From Chitinibacter sp. FCG-7 (GTDB lineage: Bacteria > Pseudomonadota > Gammaproteobacteria > Burkholderiales > Chitinibacteraceae), in contig NZ_CP157355.1 in the NCBI RefSeq assembly GCF_040047665.1, positions 3,038,001 to 3,102,000 on the forward strand: a stretch of 64,000 nt of DNA, read 5' to 3'. The position numbers were made by a program, and so were the translations under genes. The first letter of the stretch is position 1. Each line of letters starts with the position of its first letter. Shown in pieces: positions 30,587 through 40,058 of the stretch. A model generated the notes under the pieces. The model was given only the letters and a program-made list of their open reading frames with translations. It did no database searches and was not told the DNA's origin.

Positions 30587-31480
30587 AAGATATTGGTGAC
30601 GGGTAAAAATGGGCAAGTTGGGTTTGAATTGCAACGCAGCCTTGCGGTACTGGGCGAGGTGATTGCGGTTGATCGCGAAGAATGTGATCTGAGTAATCCA
30701 GAGGCCATTCGTGAGCTCGTGCAGCGCGTTCGCCCCGACATCATTGTTAACCCTGCCGCGCATACTGCGGTCGATAAAGCCGAATCCGAAGTTGAGCTCG
30801 CCACGGCGCTGAACGCGACTGCACCACTGGTGTTCGCCGAAGAAGCAGCTAAAATCGGCGCTTTGCTGGTTCATTATTCGACGGATTATGTGTTTGATGG
30901 TTGCAAAGACGGCTGGTACAGCGAAACCGACACGCCCAATCCGCAGTCGGTCTACGGCAAAACCAAGCTGGCTGGCGAGCTGGCAGTTGCGGCCGCCAAC
31001 CCGCGCCATCTGATTTTCCGTACCAGCTGGGTCTTTGGCGCGCATGGCAGCAATTTTCTGAAAACCATGCTGCGGCTGATGCAACAGCGTAACGCACTCA
31101 ACGTGGTGGCCGATCAGTTTGGCGCGCCAACCTCAGCCAGCCTGCTGGCCGATGTGACGGCGCAAATTATTGCGCAGTATCTACGTTGTGCCAACCAAGC
31201 CGGATTTGCCTACGGCACTTACCACCTGGTTGCCGGCGGAGAAACCAGCTGGCATGGGTATGCTTCGCTAGTTAATGATATAGCTGCCCTGCAGGGCTAT
31301 ACCCTCAAGATCGCTCGTCATGATATTAAAGCGATTCCGAGTAGCGACTACCCAGTACCCGCGCCACGCCCTGCTAATTCGCGCTTAGATACGCAAAAAA
31401 TCCAGACGGCATTTGGCTTGAGCTTGCCGATGTGGCAAGCAGGCGTGCATCAGGTGATGACCTTGCTCAAGCAAGGATAA
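30566..31480 (+). CDS. rmlD: dTDP-4-dehydrorhamnose reductase
   Basis: Final step of dTDP-L-rhamnose synthesis (NAD(P)H reduction at C4). 304 aa. N-terminal ILVTGKNGQVGFELQ, DYVFDG, and catalytic YGKTKLAGE. C-terminal RPANSRLDTQKIQ is typical. ATG 30566, two bases after the rmlB stop, with CGGAG upstream. The frame also opens at 30536, but that start lies within rmlB. A second perfect-ended 49-bp motif (31256-31304) covers SWHGYASLVND to QGYTL in the conserved substrate-binding region. Confidence 0.97.
   Translation: MASQAIPKILVTGKNGQVGFELQRSLAVLGEVIAVDREECDLSNPEAIRELVQRVRPDIIVNPAAHTAVDKAESEVELATALNATAPLVFAEEAAKIGALLVHYSTDYVFDGCKDGWYSETDTPNPQSVYGKTKLAGELAVAAANPRHLIFRTSWVFGAHGSNFLKTMLRLMQQRNALNVVADQFGAPTSASLLADVTAQIIAQYLRCANQAGFAYGTYHLVAGGETSWHGYASLVNDIAALQGYTLKIARHDIKAIPSSDYPVPAPRPANSRLDTQKIQTAFGLSLPMWQAGVHQVMTLLKQG
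31256..31304. repeat. 49-bp dyad motif, perfect ends, inside rmlD
   Basis: GGGTAT at 31256-31261; right arm CTGCAGGGCTATACCC (ending 31304) matches the intergenic right-arm consensus well, the left inner arm less so. Confidence 0.65.
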
Positions 31481-31516
31481 ATGCGCTGCCGCAACTTCAA
31501 TTTCAGGACACACACA

Positions 31517-32401
31517 ATGGCCAATCGTAAAGGCATTATTCTCGCGGGTGGATCGGGCACACGCCTATACCCCGCTACGATCGCAGTTTCGAAACAACTC
31601 CTGCCGATCTACGACAAACCGATGATCTACTACCCGCTGAGCACCCTGCTGCTCGCGGGGATTCGCGATATCCTGATCATCTCAACTCCGCAAGACACGC
31701 CGCGTTTCGAGCAATTGCTCGGCGACGGCAGCCAGTGGGGGATCAAGCTGCAATACGCCGTGCAACCGAGCCCGGATGGCCTGGCGCAGGCATTTATCAT
31801 CGGCGAAGACTTCATCGGTCAGGACAATGTAGCGCTGGTGCTGGGGGATAATATTTTCTACGGGCATGAATTTGCCGGATTGCTCAAAGAAGCCGCTGCC
31901 AAAGAGCAGGGGGCCAGCGTATTTGCCTACCATGTGCATGATCCTGAGCGCTATGGTGTGGTTGACTTTGATGCGAGTGGCAAAGCTTTGTCGATCGAAG
32001 AAAAACCGCTTAAACCCAAATCGAATTATGCTGTGACCGGCCTGTATTTCTACGACAACAGCGTCGTTCAGATTGCTAAAAATATCAAACCATCACCGCG
32101 TGGCGAGCTGGAAATCACCGATGTGAACGGTGTGTATCTCGCCCAGGGGCAGCTGGATGTACAAACCATGGGCCGTGGCTATGCCTGGCTCGATACCGGC
32201 ACTCATGAATCCATGCTGGAAGCCAGCCAGTTTATCCAGACGATTGAAGCGCGCCAAGGGCTGAAAGTCTGCTGTCCGGAAGAAATTGCCTATCGCCAGG
32301 GCTGGATTGGCGCTGCGCAAGTAGAGCAATTGGCGCAACCGCTGAAGAAAAATGCCTACGGCCAATATTTGCTGCGCATGATTCAGGAAAAGGTGTTTTA
32401 A
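31517..32401 (+). CDS. rmlA: glucose-1-phosphate thymidylyltransferase
   Basis: First step of dTDP-L-rhamnose synthesis: dTTP and glucose 1-phosphate to dTDP-glucose. 294 aa. Signature [20 protein letters not shown], then [57 protein letters not shown] and [20 protein letters not shown] 31517 was chosen (AGGA eight bases upstream). An in-frame ATG at 31481, immediately after the rmlD stop, would add 12 atypical residues. The family is feedback-inhibited by dTDP-rhamnose. Confidence 0.98.
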   Translation: MANRKGIILAGGSGTRLYPATIAVSKQLLPIYDKPMIYYPLSTLLLAGIRDILIISTPQDTPRFEQLLGDGSQWGIKLQYAVQPSPDGLAQAFIIGEDFIGQDNVALVLGDNIFYGHEFAGLLKEAAAKEQGASVFAYHVHDPERYGVVDFDASGKALSIEEKPLKPKSNYAVTGLYFYDNSVVQIAKNIKPSPRGELEITDVNGVYLAQGQLDVQTMGRGYAWLDTGTHESMLEASQFIQTIEARQGLKVCCPEEIAYRQGWIGAAQVEQLAQPLKKNAYGQYLLRMIQEKVF

Positions 32402-32403
32402 GA

Positions 32404-32952
32404 ATGAATGTGATTGATACCGCCATCCCCGACGTAAAAATCATCGAGCCTAAAGTGTTTGGCGATGAACGTGGCTTTTTTTACGAGAGTTTTAACCACG
32501 CCAAGTTTGAAGAAGCGATTGGTCGTAAAGTTGAATTTGTACAAGACAACCACAGCAAATCGGTCAAAGGTGTTTTGCGCGGCCTGCACTATCAGATCCA
32601 ACACCCGCAAGGCAAACTGGTGCGCTGTACGCGCGGCGAAGTATTCGATGTAGCGGTGGATTTGCGCAAGTCTTCAGCCACATTTGGCCAGTGGGTGGGG
32701 GTGACGCTCAGTGAGGAAAACAAACGCCAGCTCTGGGTTCCGGAAGGGTTTGCACATGGCTTTGTTGTGGTGAGCGAAGTAGCCGAATTTCTGTATAAAA
32801 CGACAGATTACTGGTTTCCGGAGCATGAACGCAGTCTGCTGTGGAATGACCAGGATCTGGCTATTGCCTGGCCTGAGCTAGCTGCAGCGCCTAGCTTGTC
32901 AGCCAAAGACCAGGTTGGTGTTGCATTTAAATCGGCCGATACCTTTGAGTAG
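32404..32952 (+). CDS. rmlC: dTDP-4-dehydrorhamnose 3,5-epimerase
   Basis: Third step of dTDP-L-rhamnose synthesis, double epimerisation at C3 and C5. 182-aa cupin. Motifs: GDERGFFYESFN, QDNHSKSVKGVLRGLHYQ (catalytic His), LVRCTRGEVFDVAVDLRKSS, WVPEGFAHGFVV, and KTTDYWFPEHERSLLWND. ATG 32404 sits two bases after the rmlA stop, so it is tightly operonic. The sequence after it is noticeably AT-richer, marking the edge between the rhamnose genes and the variable glycan genes. Confidence 0.97.
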   Translation: MNVIDTAIPDVKIIEPKVFGDERGFFYESFNHAKFEEAIGRKVEFVQDNHSKSVKGVLRGLHYQIQHPQGKLVRCTRGEVFDVAVDLRKSSATFGQWVGVTLSEENKRQLWVPEGFAHGFVVVSEVAEFLYKTTDYWFPEHERSLLWNDQDLAIAWPELAAAPSLSAKDQVGVAFKSADTFE

Positions 32953-33037
32953 AACCATGAGCATGATGTCTTGCGGGCAGACCGATTGCTGCGGCTGCTA
33001 ATATGCTTTTCGCTGATTATGGTGTAAGGAGTTTGGC

Positions 33038-33928
33038 TTGAATACGTGTCGTGTCGCAGTGTTGATGGCGACGTGTAATGGCATAACCTATGTCAAAGCC
33101 CAGATTGACTCGATTTTGCAGCAGGAGCATCTGTCCGTTACCTTATTCATCAGTGATGATGAATCAACCGATGGTACTTGGGAATATTTACAGTCCTGCA
33201 ACCATGAGCAGATTGTTGTCTTGAGCCGCACAGGTGGATTTGGCACCGCTGCGGCTAATTTCTTTCGTTTGATCCGCGATGTGCCGTTGGCCGGTTTTGA
33301 CTATGTCGCCCTGGCTGATCAGGATGATCTTTGGTTCCCCGGCAAACTAAAGCGCGCCACTGCCACGCTAGAGCGTCTTGGTGCCGATATCTATTCAGGT
33401 AATGTCGTGGCATTTTGGCCCGATGGGCGAAAAATGCTGATCAACAAGGCGCAGCCTCAAAGACAGTGGGACCATCTGTTTGAGGCTGCCGGACCTGGTT
33501 GCACCTATGTGCTGCAGATCAAAGTAGCATGTCAGTTGCAGGCTTTTTTGCACGTCGAGCAAGTAGCTTCGACAAATATTGTCTTGCATGACTGGCTGAT
33601 TTACGCCTGGGCTCGCAATCTGGGTTTGTTGTGGCATATCGATCAAGAACCCATGATGCACTATCGTCAGCATGCCAATAATGTCGTCGGAATTAATCAG
33701 GGAATTCGTGCCGCGATCAAGCGAATAGGCAAGTTGCGCGATGGCTGGTATCTGAGGCAAATTCGATGTATTGCCGATATGATCGGGTTAGCTGGCGCGC
33801 CACCTGTTCATTGGCTTAATCAGATTGGTTTTTTCAATAAGTTACGGCTAATCATGGCCGTTACCGATTGCCGACGGCGCTTTCGGGATAGACTCGGGTT
33901 TATTTTATTTATCGTGCTACTTCGCTGA
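33038..33928 (+). CDS. family 2 glycosyltransferase, probable rhamnosyltransferase
   Basis: 296-aa GT-A glycosyltransferase without a signal peptide. Starts VAVLMATCNGITYVKAQIDS, with ISDDESTDGT for the nucleotide-binding Asp and LADQDDLWFPGKL carrying the metal-binding DxD-like site. The N-terminal pattern resembles rhamnosyltransferases of O-antigen clusters. With rmlBDAC directly upstream, transfer of L-rhamnose from dTDP-rhamnose is the natural guess. The start is TTG 33038, supported by TAAGGAG six bases upstream. It ends one base before the next gene. It is the only sugar-adding transferase in the cluster besides the initiating enzyme. Confidence 0.85.
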   Translation: MNTCRVAVLMATCNGITYVKAQIDSILQQEHLSVTLFISDDESTDGTWEYLQSCNHEQIVVLSRTGGFGTAAANFFRLIRDVPLAGFDYVALADQDDLWFPGKLKRATATLERLGADIYSGNVVAFWPDGRKMLINKAQPQRQWDHLFEAAGPGCTYVLQIKVACQLQAFLHVEQVASTNIVLHDWLIYAWARNLGLLWHIDQEPMMHYRQHANNVVGINQGIRAAIKRIGKLRDGWYLRQIRCIADMIGLAGAPPVHWLNQIGFFNKLRLIMAVTDCRRRFRDRLGFILFIVLLR

Positions 33929-33929
33929 T

Positions 33930-34871
33930 ATGTCAGATAAATTTTTAGTGACCGGTGCGACCGGATTTGTCGGTCAGGGCCTTATTGCCATGCTCAAACG
34001 CCAGGGCGCGCCATATTGTGCTGTTGCAAGGCGAACTGCCGCTGATACTGCCATTATCCCTTCCATCGATGGGAAAACCGACTGGCAAGCATTGCTGCCG
34101 GGGATTGGCATCGTTGTTCATACTGCTGCGCGTGTTCATCTGCTTGCTGATGACACTGCAAATCCACTGGCCGAGTTTAGAAAAGTGAATGTTGAAGGGA
34201 CTTTGAATCTGGCTCGACAAGCGGCACAGGCTGGAGTACGTCGCTTTATCTTTATCAGCTCGATCAAGGTACATGGCGAAAAAAATCACCATGGTCTACC
34301 GTTTAGCGCCGATGACCAGCCCAGACCAGAAGATGCTTATGCCATTTCAAAATATGAAGCAGAGCAAGGTTTGCTTGAATTGGCCAGAACAAGCGGAATG
34401 CAGGTGGTGATCATTCGCCCGCCGCTCGTCTATGGTATTGGAGTTAAGGCCAATTTTGATCTGTTAATGAAGGCGATTATCCGTGGTATACCGCTGCCAC
34501 TGGGCGCTATCAGCAACCGACGCAGTTTTGTCGCGCTGGACAATCTGCTTGATTTGATTTGGACCTGCGCGCATCATCCTGCGGCAGCAAATCAGGTTTT
34601 TCTGGTCAGTGATGGCGATGATCTCTCTACGCCAGAATTGATCAGCCGTCTGGCATTTGCTTTGAAAGTGCCTGCCCGATTGATTTCTGTGCCAGTGAGT
34701 TTATTCAGGAGCCTGGCTTATTTGCTGGGCAAAAAGAAGATGTCCAGCCGTTTGTGCGACTCTCTGCTGCTTGATATCGATAAAACTTGCCGGATATTGC
34801 AGTGGTATCCTCCGGTTACGATGGCGCAGGCGTTGGAAGAAACAGCCAAATTTTATCAATCACAGCGGTGA
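33930..34871 (+). CDS. NAD-dependent epimerase/reductase of glycan synthesis (WbpV/WreQ-like)
   Basis: 313-aa extended SDR: FLVTGATGFVGQGLIAML, FISSIKVHGE, YAISKYEAEQGLLE (Tyr-x3-Lys), IIRPPLVYGIGVKANF. It resembles the proteins encoded beside small initiating sugar transferases, such as WbpV/WreQ, which act on the 4-keto sugar made by WbpM-type dehydratases. With the two following genes this suggests UDP-N-acetylquinovosamine synthesis and use (inference). ATG 33930 is one base after the glycosyltransferase stop. AT-richer than the rml genes. Confidence 0.8.
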   Translation: MSDKFLVTGATGFVGQGLIAMLKRQGAPYCAVARRTAADTAIIPSIDGKTDWQALLPGIGIVVHTAARVHLLADDTANPLAEFRKVNVEGTLNLARQAAQAGVRRFIFISSIKVHGEKNHHGLPFSADDQPRPEDAYAISKYEAEQGLLELARTSGMQVVIIRPPLVYGIGVKANFDLLMKAIIRGIPLPLGAISNRRSFVALDNLLDLIWTCAHHPAAANQVFLVSDGDDLSTPELISRLAFALKVPARLISVPVSLFRSLAYLLGKKKMSSRLCDSLLLDIDKTCRILQWYPPVTMAQALEETAKFYQSQR

Positions 34872-34902
34872 GTGGCGGCATGAACACCATTTGGATTACA
34901 CA

Positions 34903-35463
34903 ATGAAGCGCTTACTGGACATTGCGTTTGCAACCGTTTTACTCGCCCTGTTTGTACTGCCGATCATTGTGATTGCCATCTGGGTAAAAGCCAGCTCCTC
35001 GGGCCCGGTATTGTATTGGTCAGATCGTGTTGGTATGGGAAATCGTCTTTTTCGGATGCCCAAGTTTCGGACCATGCTCACTGATACCCCTGTTCTGGCC
35101 ACCCATCTGCTCGATAATCCGGATCGTTATCTGACGCCAATTGGTAACTTTTTGCGCAAATCTAGTCTGGATGAATTACCGCAATTATGGTGCATATTAA
35201 TTGGGCAGATGAGTTTTGTTGGCCCCAGACCGGCATTATTCAATCAAATCGATCTGATTGAGTTGCGAACATCATCGGGCGTTCATCAACTTTTGCCAGG
35301 TTTGACCGGATGGGCACAGATTAATGGCCGTGATGAGTTGCCAATCCCTAAGAAAGTCCAATTCGATGTAGAATACCTGCAAAGAAAGTCGCTCTGGTTT
35401 GATATTAAAATTCTGTTTATGACCCTGTTTAAAGTGCTTCGGCGGGAAGGCGTTTCACACTGA
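34903..35463 (+). CDS. initiating sugar-1-phosphate transferase (monotopic PglC/WreU-like)
   Basis: 186-aa polyprenyl-phosphate phosphoglycosyl transferase of the short PglC-like class, starting the glycan on undecaprenyl phosphate at the inner membrane. One N-terminal hydrophobic re-entrant helix (about 5-27). The bacterial-transferase core follows: PVLYWSDRVG, MPKFRTM, RKSSLDELPQLW (catalytic Asp-Glu dyad), SFVGPRPAL, PGLTGWAQINGRD. ATG 34903 gives the typical start MKRLLDIAFA; the frame opens earlier inside the upstream gene but without family features. No good Shine-Dalgarno. Confidence 0.9.
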   Translation: MKRLLDIAFATVLLALFVLPIIVIAIWVKASSSGPVLYWSDRVGMGNRLFRMPKFRTMLTDTPVLATHLLDNPDRYLTPIGNFLRKSSLDELPQLWCILIGQMSFVGPRPALFNQIDLIELRTSSGVHQLLPGLTGWAQINGRDELPIPKKVQFDVEYLQRKSLWFDIKILFMTLFKVLRREGVSH

Positions 35464-35591
35464 TTTTATGTGCTGCAGGAAATTGCCGCTTTTGCTCGAT
35501 TTCATTGCTTTAGCAGAGTCACCTTGTTGTTATTGCAAAAGTTTTTTGATCAATTTGCCCTGTGTAATTGCCGGACTAATACTGGATTAAC

Positions 35592-37496
35592 GTGTTTGAT
35601 ATGTTAATGAAAGCAGTAGCATTGCCCCGCATCATCAAAAGCCTGATTATTCTCGCTGCAGACTTTGTACTTTTACCTTTGGCATTATGGGCTGCCATCT
35701 CCTTGCGCTTGGACAATTGGGCTTATCCACTGCAGTATGACTGGTGGGTATTTTTGCTCCCTTCAATTATTGCAGCGCCACTTTTTATCCGTTTTGGCCT
35801 GTATCGCGCAGTGATCCGCTATATCGAGGATCGGGCTGTGATCACGATTCTGACTGCAGTCACCTTGGCGACGCTGTTTTTTGTCGCCGCGTTGCAGCTA
35901 TTTCAGATTACCGGCGTGCCGCGTGGCTCATTGCTCATTTACTGGCTGCTGGCTCTGATCATTATCATTTCTAGCCGCTTTGCTGCCCGCTCCATTTTGC
36001 GCAAATTCGCGCCCTTTGCTTCCGAACGAAAGCGGGTTTTGATTTATGGTGCTGGCAATGCAGGCCGTCAGCTTGCCGTGGCTTTACGTGCAGGGCATGA
36101 ATACGAGCCGATAGGTTTTGTTGACGATGCGGTTGAGCAGCAAGGCTTGCAAATTGGCGGCTTGAAAGTGTTTAGCAATGAGCAAATGCTGCAACAAATC
36201 GAGTACCAGGAGGTATCACAGGTTTTGCTGGCGATTCCCTCTGCGTCGCGTTCGCGACAAATCGAGTTGGTTAATCAGCTGGAACCACTCGCGGTAGAGG
36301 TGCGGATATTGCCGAGTATGGCTGATCTGGTGAATACCGAAATCCGGCCGATCGAAGCCCGGCAGGTGGGAGTGGACGAGCTCTTGGGTAGAGAGCCGGT
36401 GCCGCCTAATAAAGAGTTGTTGCGTCGAAATATTAGCGGCAAAGTGGTGATGGTCACTGGTGCAGGTGGCTCGATTGGTGCCGAGTTGTGTCGGCAGATC
36501 ATTAAAAATCAGCCCAGTGCGCTGGTACTGTACGAATTGTCCGAATTTGCACTGTATTCAATTGAGCAGGAATTAATTCACACCATACGTGACCAGGGTT
36601 TGGACATTTCGCTGCATCCGGTACTGGGCTCGGTACAGAACGAGATGCGTTTAACGGCGATTATGTCGCGCTATGAGGTGAATTCGGTTTATCACGCCGC
36701 AGCCTACAAACACGTTCCACTGGTTGAATTTAATGTCACCGAAGGCATTTTGAATAACACTTTTGGCACTTATGCGGCTGCAGCCGCAGCGATCGAGGCC
36801 GGCGTTGAATTGTTTGTACTGATTTCCACCGACAAAGCCGTGCGGCCGACCAATGTCATGGGGGCGAGCAAGCGGATGTCAGAGCTGATTTTGCAAGCCT
36901 TTGCCTTGATGCAAAAGTCCTCAACCCGCTTCTGTATGGTCAGATTTGGCAATGTGCTTGGCTCCAGTGGCTCGGTGGTGCCGGTGTTTCGCAAGCAGAT
37001 TGCGGCAGGTGGCCCGGTGAAAGTGACTCATCCAGAAATCAACCGCTTTTTTATGACCATTCCGGAAGCTTCGCAGCTGGTGATTCAGGCGGGGGCGATG
37101 GGTGGTAATGGCGAGGTGTTTGTGCTGGATATGGGCAAACCCGTGCGCATTGTCGATTTGGCGCGCCGCATGATTCACCTGAGCGGTTTTAAGGTCAAAG
37201 ATGATACGACGCCGCATGGCGATATCGCCATCGAGTTTTCCGGCCTGCGTCCCGGTGAGAAGCTCTATGAAGAATTGCTGATTGGCGACAATGTCAGCGG
37301 CACCGAGCATCCGCGGATTATGAAAGCCAATGAAGGCTGTTTAAGTCCGGATGAACTGGCTCAGGTGATGGCCGATCTGGGCGCGGCCTGTGCGGCGAAT
37401 GATTCGCGGCGGATTATCGAAATCCTGCAAGAGTGCGTTGCGGGCTTTAAGCCTGATCAGGATGTGCGTGATCATTTGTATGAATTTGAGGATTAA
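35592..37496 (+). CDS. membrane-bound UDP-GlcNAc 4,6-dehydratase (WbpM/CapD/PglF-like)
   Basis: 634 aa from GTG 35592 (ATG 35601 is a possible alternative). Four N-terminal transmembrane helices (about 15-150), a CoA-binding-like Rossmann domain (about 155-260), then the SDR dehydratase starting VMVTGAGGSIGAELCRQI. The active-site pattern NVMGASKRMSE has Met423 with Lys427 where most SDRs have Tyr-x3-Lys. This Ser-Met-Lys type is characteristic of WbpM. Product expected: UDP-4-keto-6-deoxy-GlcNAc, precursor of QuiNAc/FucNAc. Last gene of the cluster; a 49-bp dyad element lies just after the stop, between it and the convergent rng. Confidence 0.93.
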   Translation: MFDMLMKAVALPRIIKSLIILAADFVLLPLALWAAISLRLDNWAYPLQYDWWVFLLPSIIAAPLFIRFGLYRAVIRYIEDRAVITILTAVTLATLFFVAALQLFQITGVPRGSLLIYWLLALIIIISSRFAARSILRKFAPFASERKRVLIYGAGNAGRQLAVALRAGHEYEPIGFVDDAVEQQGLQIGGLKVFSNEQMLQQIEYQEVSQVLLAIPSASRSRQIELVNQLEPLAVEVRILPSMADLVNTEIRPIEARQVGVDELLGREPVPPNKELLRRNISGKVVMVTGAGGSIGAELCRQIIKNQPSALVLYELSEFALYSIEQELIHTIRDQGLDISLHPVLGSVQNEMRLTAIMSRYEVNSVYHAAAYKHVPLVEFNVTEGILNNTFGTYAAAAAAIEAGVELFVLISTDKAVRPTNVMGASKRMSELILQAFALMQKSSTRFCMVRFGNVLGSSGSVVPVFRKQIAAGGPVKVTHPEINRFFMTIPEASQLVIQAGAMGGNGEVFVLDMGKPVRIVDLARRMIHLSGFKVKDDTTPHGDIAIEFSGLRPGEKLYEELLIGDNVSGTEHPRIMKANEGCLSPDELAQVMADLGAACAANDSRRIIEILQECVAGFKPDQDVRDHLYEFED

Positions 37497-37504
37497 TGTT
37501 TGGT

Positions 37505-37553
37505 GGGTATTGCTCTGTAGAGCAATTGCAGTATGACCTACAGGGTAATACCC
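37505..37553. repeat. 49-bp dyad element, intergenic, perfect ends
   Basis: GGGTATTGCTCTGTAG and CTACAGGGTAATACCC: the most symmetrical copy, with 14 of 16 arm positions complementary. Between convergent wbpM-like gene and rng, where it may also act as a terminator-like hairpin. Confidence 0.95.
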
Positions 37554-37578
37554 ATTCTCGTTTTATAATCTGCACAGA

Positions 37579-39030
37579 TTAAACCAGTACCACATCAAAC
37601 TGCTCTTGCGAGTACGCGCTTTCCACCTGCAGATAAATCGGTTTGCCGATGAAATCAACCAACTGCGCCAGATTGGCCGATTCTTCGTCCAAGAACATAT
37701 CAATCACGGCTTGTGAGGCCAGAATGCGGTACTGGCTGGCGTTAAACTGCTTCGCTTCGCGTAATATCTCGCGCAAAATTTCATAGCAAATCGTTTGCGG
37801 GGTTTTCACTTCGCCGCGTCCCTGGCAAGTGGGGCAGGGCTCGCACAGGATGTGCGCCAGTGATTCGCGCGTGCGTTTGCGCGTAATTTCAATCAGCCCC
37901 AGGCTGGTGAAGCCGCTGACGGTGATTTTGGTGCGATCACGTGCCAGTGCTTTTTTCAGCTCGGTAATCACGGCGTTTTTGTGTTCTTCATTATCCATGT
38001 CGATAAAATCAACAATGATAATGCCGCCCAGATTGCGCAGGCGCAGCTGACGCGCGATTACCTGCGTCGCTTCCAGATTGGTTTTGAAAATCGTGTCGTC
38101 AAACGAGCGCGTGCCAACAAAGCCACCGGTGTTGACATCCACCGTCGTCATCGCTTCGGTCTGATCGATAATCAGATAGCCGCCAAACTTGAGGTTGACA
38201 CGTCGGCTCAGCGCGCGCTCGATCTCGGCTTCAACACCATACAGCTCGAACAGCGGCCGCTCGCCCGCGTAATGCTGGATTTTAGGCAGCACGTCGGCGA
38301 CAAAGCGTGCGGCGAATTCGCTCATGCGACCAAAATTTTCCCGGCTATCGACGTGGACGGTTTCGATTTCTTCGGTGACCATATCGCGCAGGACGCGCAA
38401 TTGCAGCGATAAATCCTGAAATAGCAGCGATTTGGCCGGCTTGGTTTGTGCGCTTTGTTTGATATCGGCCCAGATCAAATTGAGGTAATCAATATCGGCG
38501 CGCAGCTCGTCATCGGACGCATGATCTGCATTGGTGCGAATAATGTAGCCGCAATGATCCCCGGGCAAGAGCGTTTCCATGCGTTTACGCAGTTGATCGC
38601 GCTCGGCGTCGTCACCGATGCGTTGCGAAATGCCGATGTGATTGTCTTGCGGCAAAAAGACCAGAAAACGGCCCGCGATGCTGATCTGGGTCGACAGGCG
38701 CGCGCCTTTGGTGCCGATCGGATCTTTGATGACTTGCACCATCACCGCCTGACCTTCGTGCAGAATGCGCTCGATCCGCTGCACTTCATTTGGATTTTGC
38801 CGCTGTTGGATAACGTCGGCAATATGCAGAAAAGCCGCGCGCTCCAGCCCGATTTCGATAAAGGCGCTTTGCATGCCGGGCAAGACGCGCTTGACCATGC
38901 CCAGATAGATATTGCCGACCAGGCCCCGGTGTGCGGTGCGCTCAATATGGATGTCCTGCACCACGGCGTCTTCAATCGTTGCGACGCGGGTTTCTTGCGG
39001 GGTGATATTGACGAGAATCTGTTCTTTCAT
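37579..39030 (-). CDS. rng: ribonuclease G
   Basis: 483-aa RNase E/G-family endoribonuclease, which matures 16S rRNA 5' ends and decays some mRNAs. The N-terminal S1 domain is interrupted in the usual way (HRGLVGNIYLGMVKRVLPGM, AFIEIGLERAAFLHIADV). The 5'-sensor and catalytic DNase I-like domain include TTVDVNTGGFVG and IIVDFIDMDNEEH with the two metal-binding Asp. The zinc-link is CEPCPTCQGRGEV (CxxC). The C-terminus ends soon after, so this is RNase G and not E. Starts 8 bases downstream of holA, apparently its operon partner. Confidence 0.96.
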   Translation of the reverse strand: MKEQILVNITPQETRVATIEDAVVQDIHIERTAHRGLVGNIYLGMVKRVLPGMQSAFIEIGLERAAFLHIADVIQQRQNPNEVQRIERILHEGQAVMVQVIKDPIGTKGARLSTQISIAGRFLVFLPQDNHIGISQRIGDDAERDQLRKRMETLLPGDHCGYIIRTNADHASDDELRADIDYLNLIWADIKQSAQTKPAKSLLFQDLSLQLRVLRDMVTEEIETVHVDSRENFGRMSEFAARFVADVLPKIQHYAGERPLFELYGVEAEIERALSRRVNLKFGGYLIIDQTEAMTTVDVNTGGFVGTRSFDDTIFKTNLEATQVIARQLRLRNLGGIIIVDFIDMDNEEHKNAVITELKKALARDRTKITVSGFTSLGLIEITRKRTRESLAHILCEPCPTCQGRGEVKTPQTICYEILREILREAKQFNASQYRILASQAVIDMFLDEESANLAQLVDFIGKPIYLQVESAYSQEQFDVVLV

Positions 39031-39038
39031 AGGGCTTG

Positions 39039-40058
39039 TTAAATCCGCTGCGTACCGGGGTTGATCAGAAGTAAAGCCAGGTCGGTGAATTCGTTCCAGA
39101 CATCGCCATCGCCAATGCCCTTGATCAGGCCATCGATCCGGCGGGCGAGCTGCAGGGCGGCTTTCAGGCGTTTGGCATTGACGCGGCTGGCCGCCGCTTC
39201 GATAAAGCGCTGCTTATTGCCCCAGATGCGCAAATCTTTGGTCAGCTGCGCTGCGGCAACGCCGCGCGAGCGCCCCTGGGCAAATTTGTACAGTGTTCGT
39301 GTTTCTTCGGCGAGCGCCCAGAGCACCAGCACTGGCGATTCGCCCTCGGCGCGCAGCCCGGCCAGCATATGGCAGACGCGGCTGGCGTCGCCGCTGAGCA
39401 CCGCTTCGCCGAGGTTGAAAACGTCGTATCGTGCCACATTGGCCACCGCAGCTTCCAGCTCGGCCAGCGTCAAGACGCCTTTGGGGTGCAGCAGGGCGAG
39501 TTTCTGGATTTCCTGATGTGCCGCGAGCAGATTGCCTTCGACGCGGTCGACCAGCCAGGTCATCGCGTCGTCAGCCAGGCTTTGCCCTTGCAGGCTAAGG
39601 CGCTGATTAATCCATTGTGGTAGGGCGCTGCGCTCGATCAGCTTGGCTTCGATCACTTCGCCCGCTTTCGCCAGCGCCTGCATCCATTTGCTATTGAGTG
39701 CAGTTTTGTCCAGCTTGGGTAGCGTGATAATGGTGAGTATATCGCTGGGAAGGTTGCTGGCAAAGCTCTCCAGCGCTTTACCCCCCTCAGTGCCGGGCTT
39801 GCCATTGGGAATGCGCAATTCCAGCAAGCGCAGTTCGGCAAAAAGCGACATGGTCGCGCCGCTGGCTTGCAGCTGCGACCATTGAAAATGGGCGGCGTTC
39901 TCCACCGTGAGTACTTCGCGTTCGCTATAGCCTGCCTGACGCGCCGCATCGCGGATGTGTTGCGCCGCTTCCAGCGCCAGCAGCGCCTCGTCACCGTGGA
40001 TGACATACAGCGGAGCCAGCCCGCGCTGCAGCGCCCGGGGGAGTTCGTCAGGGCGCAT
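39039..40058 (-). CDS. holA: DNA polymerase III delta subunit
   Basis: Clamp-loader delta subunit that opens the beta clamp. 339 aa, normal length. Recognisable features: LYVIHGDEALLALEAAQHIRDAA at the N-terminus, LRLLELRIPNGKPG, WINQRLSLQGQSLADDAM, and the AAA-lid stretch with YDVFNLGEAVLSGDA and ALAEETRTLYKF. The start is coupled with the lptE stop (the end codons share bases at 40058). The order leuS-lptE-holA is conserved in beta- and gammaproteobacteria. Confidence 0.95.
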   Translation of the reverse strand: MRPDELPRALQRGLAPLYVIHGDEALLALEAAQHIRDAARQAGYSEREVLTVENAAHFQWSQLQASGATMSLFAELRLLELRIPNGKPGTEGGKALESFASNLPSDILTIITLPKLDKTALNSKWMQALAKAGEVIEAKLIERSALPQWINQRLSLQGQSLADDAMTWLVDRVEGNLLAAHQEIQKLALLHPKGVLTLAELEAAVANVARYDVFNLGEAVLSGDASRVCHMLAGLRAEGESPVLVLWALAEETRTLYKFAQGRSRGVAAAQLTKDLRIWGNKQRFIEAAASRVNAKRLKAALQLARRIDGLIKGIGDGDVWNEFTDLALLLINPGTQRI

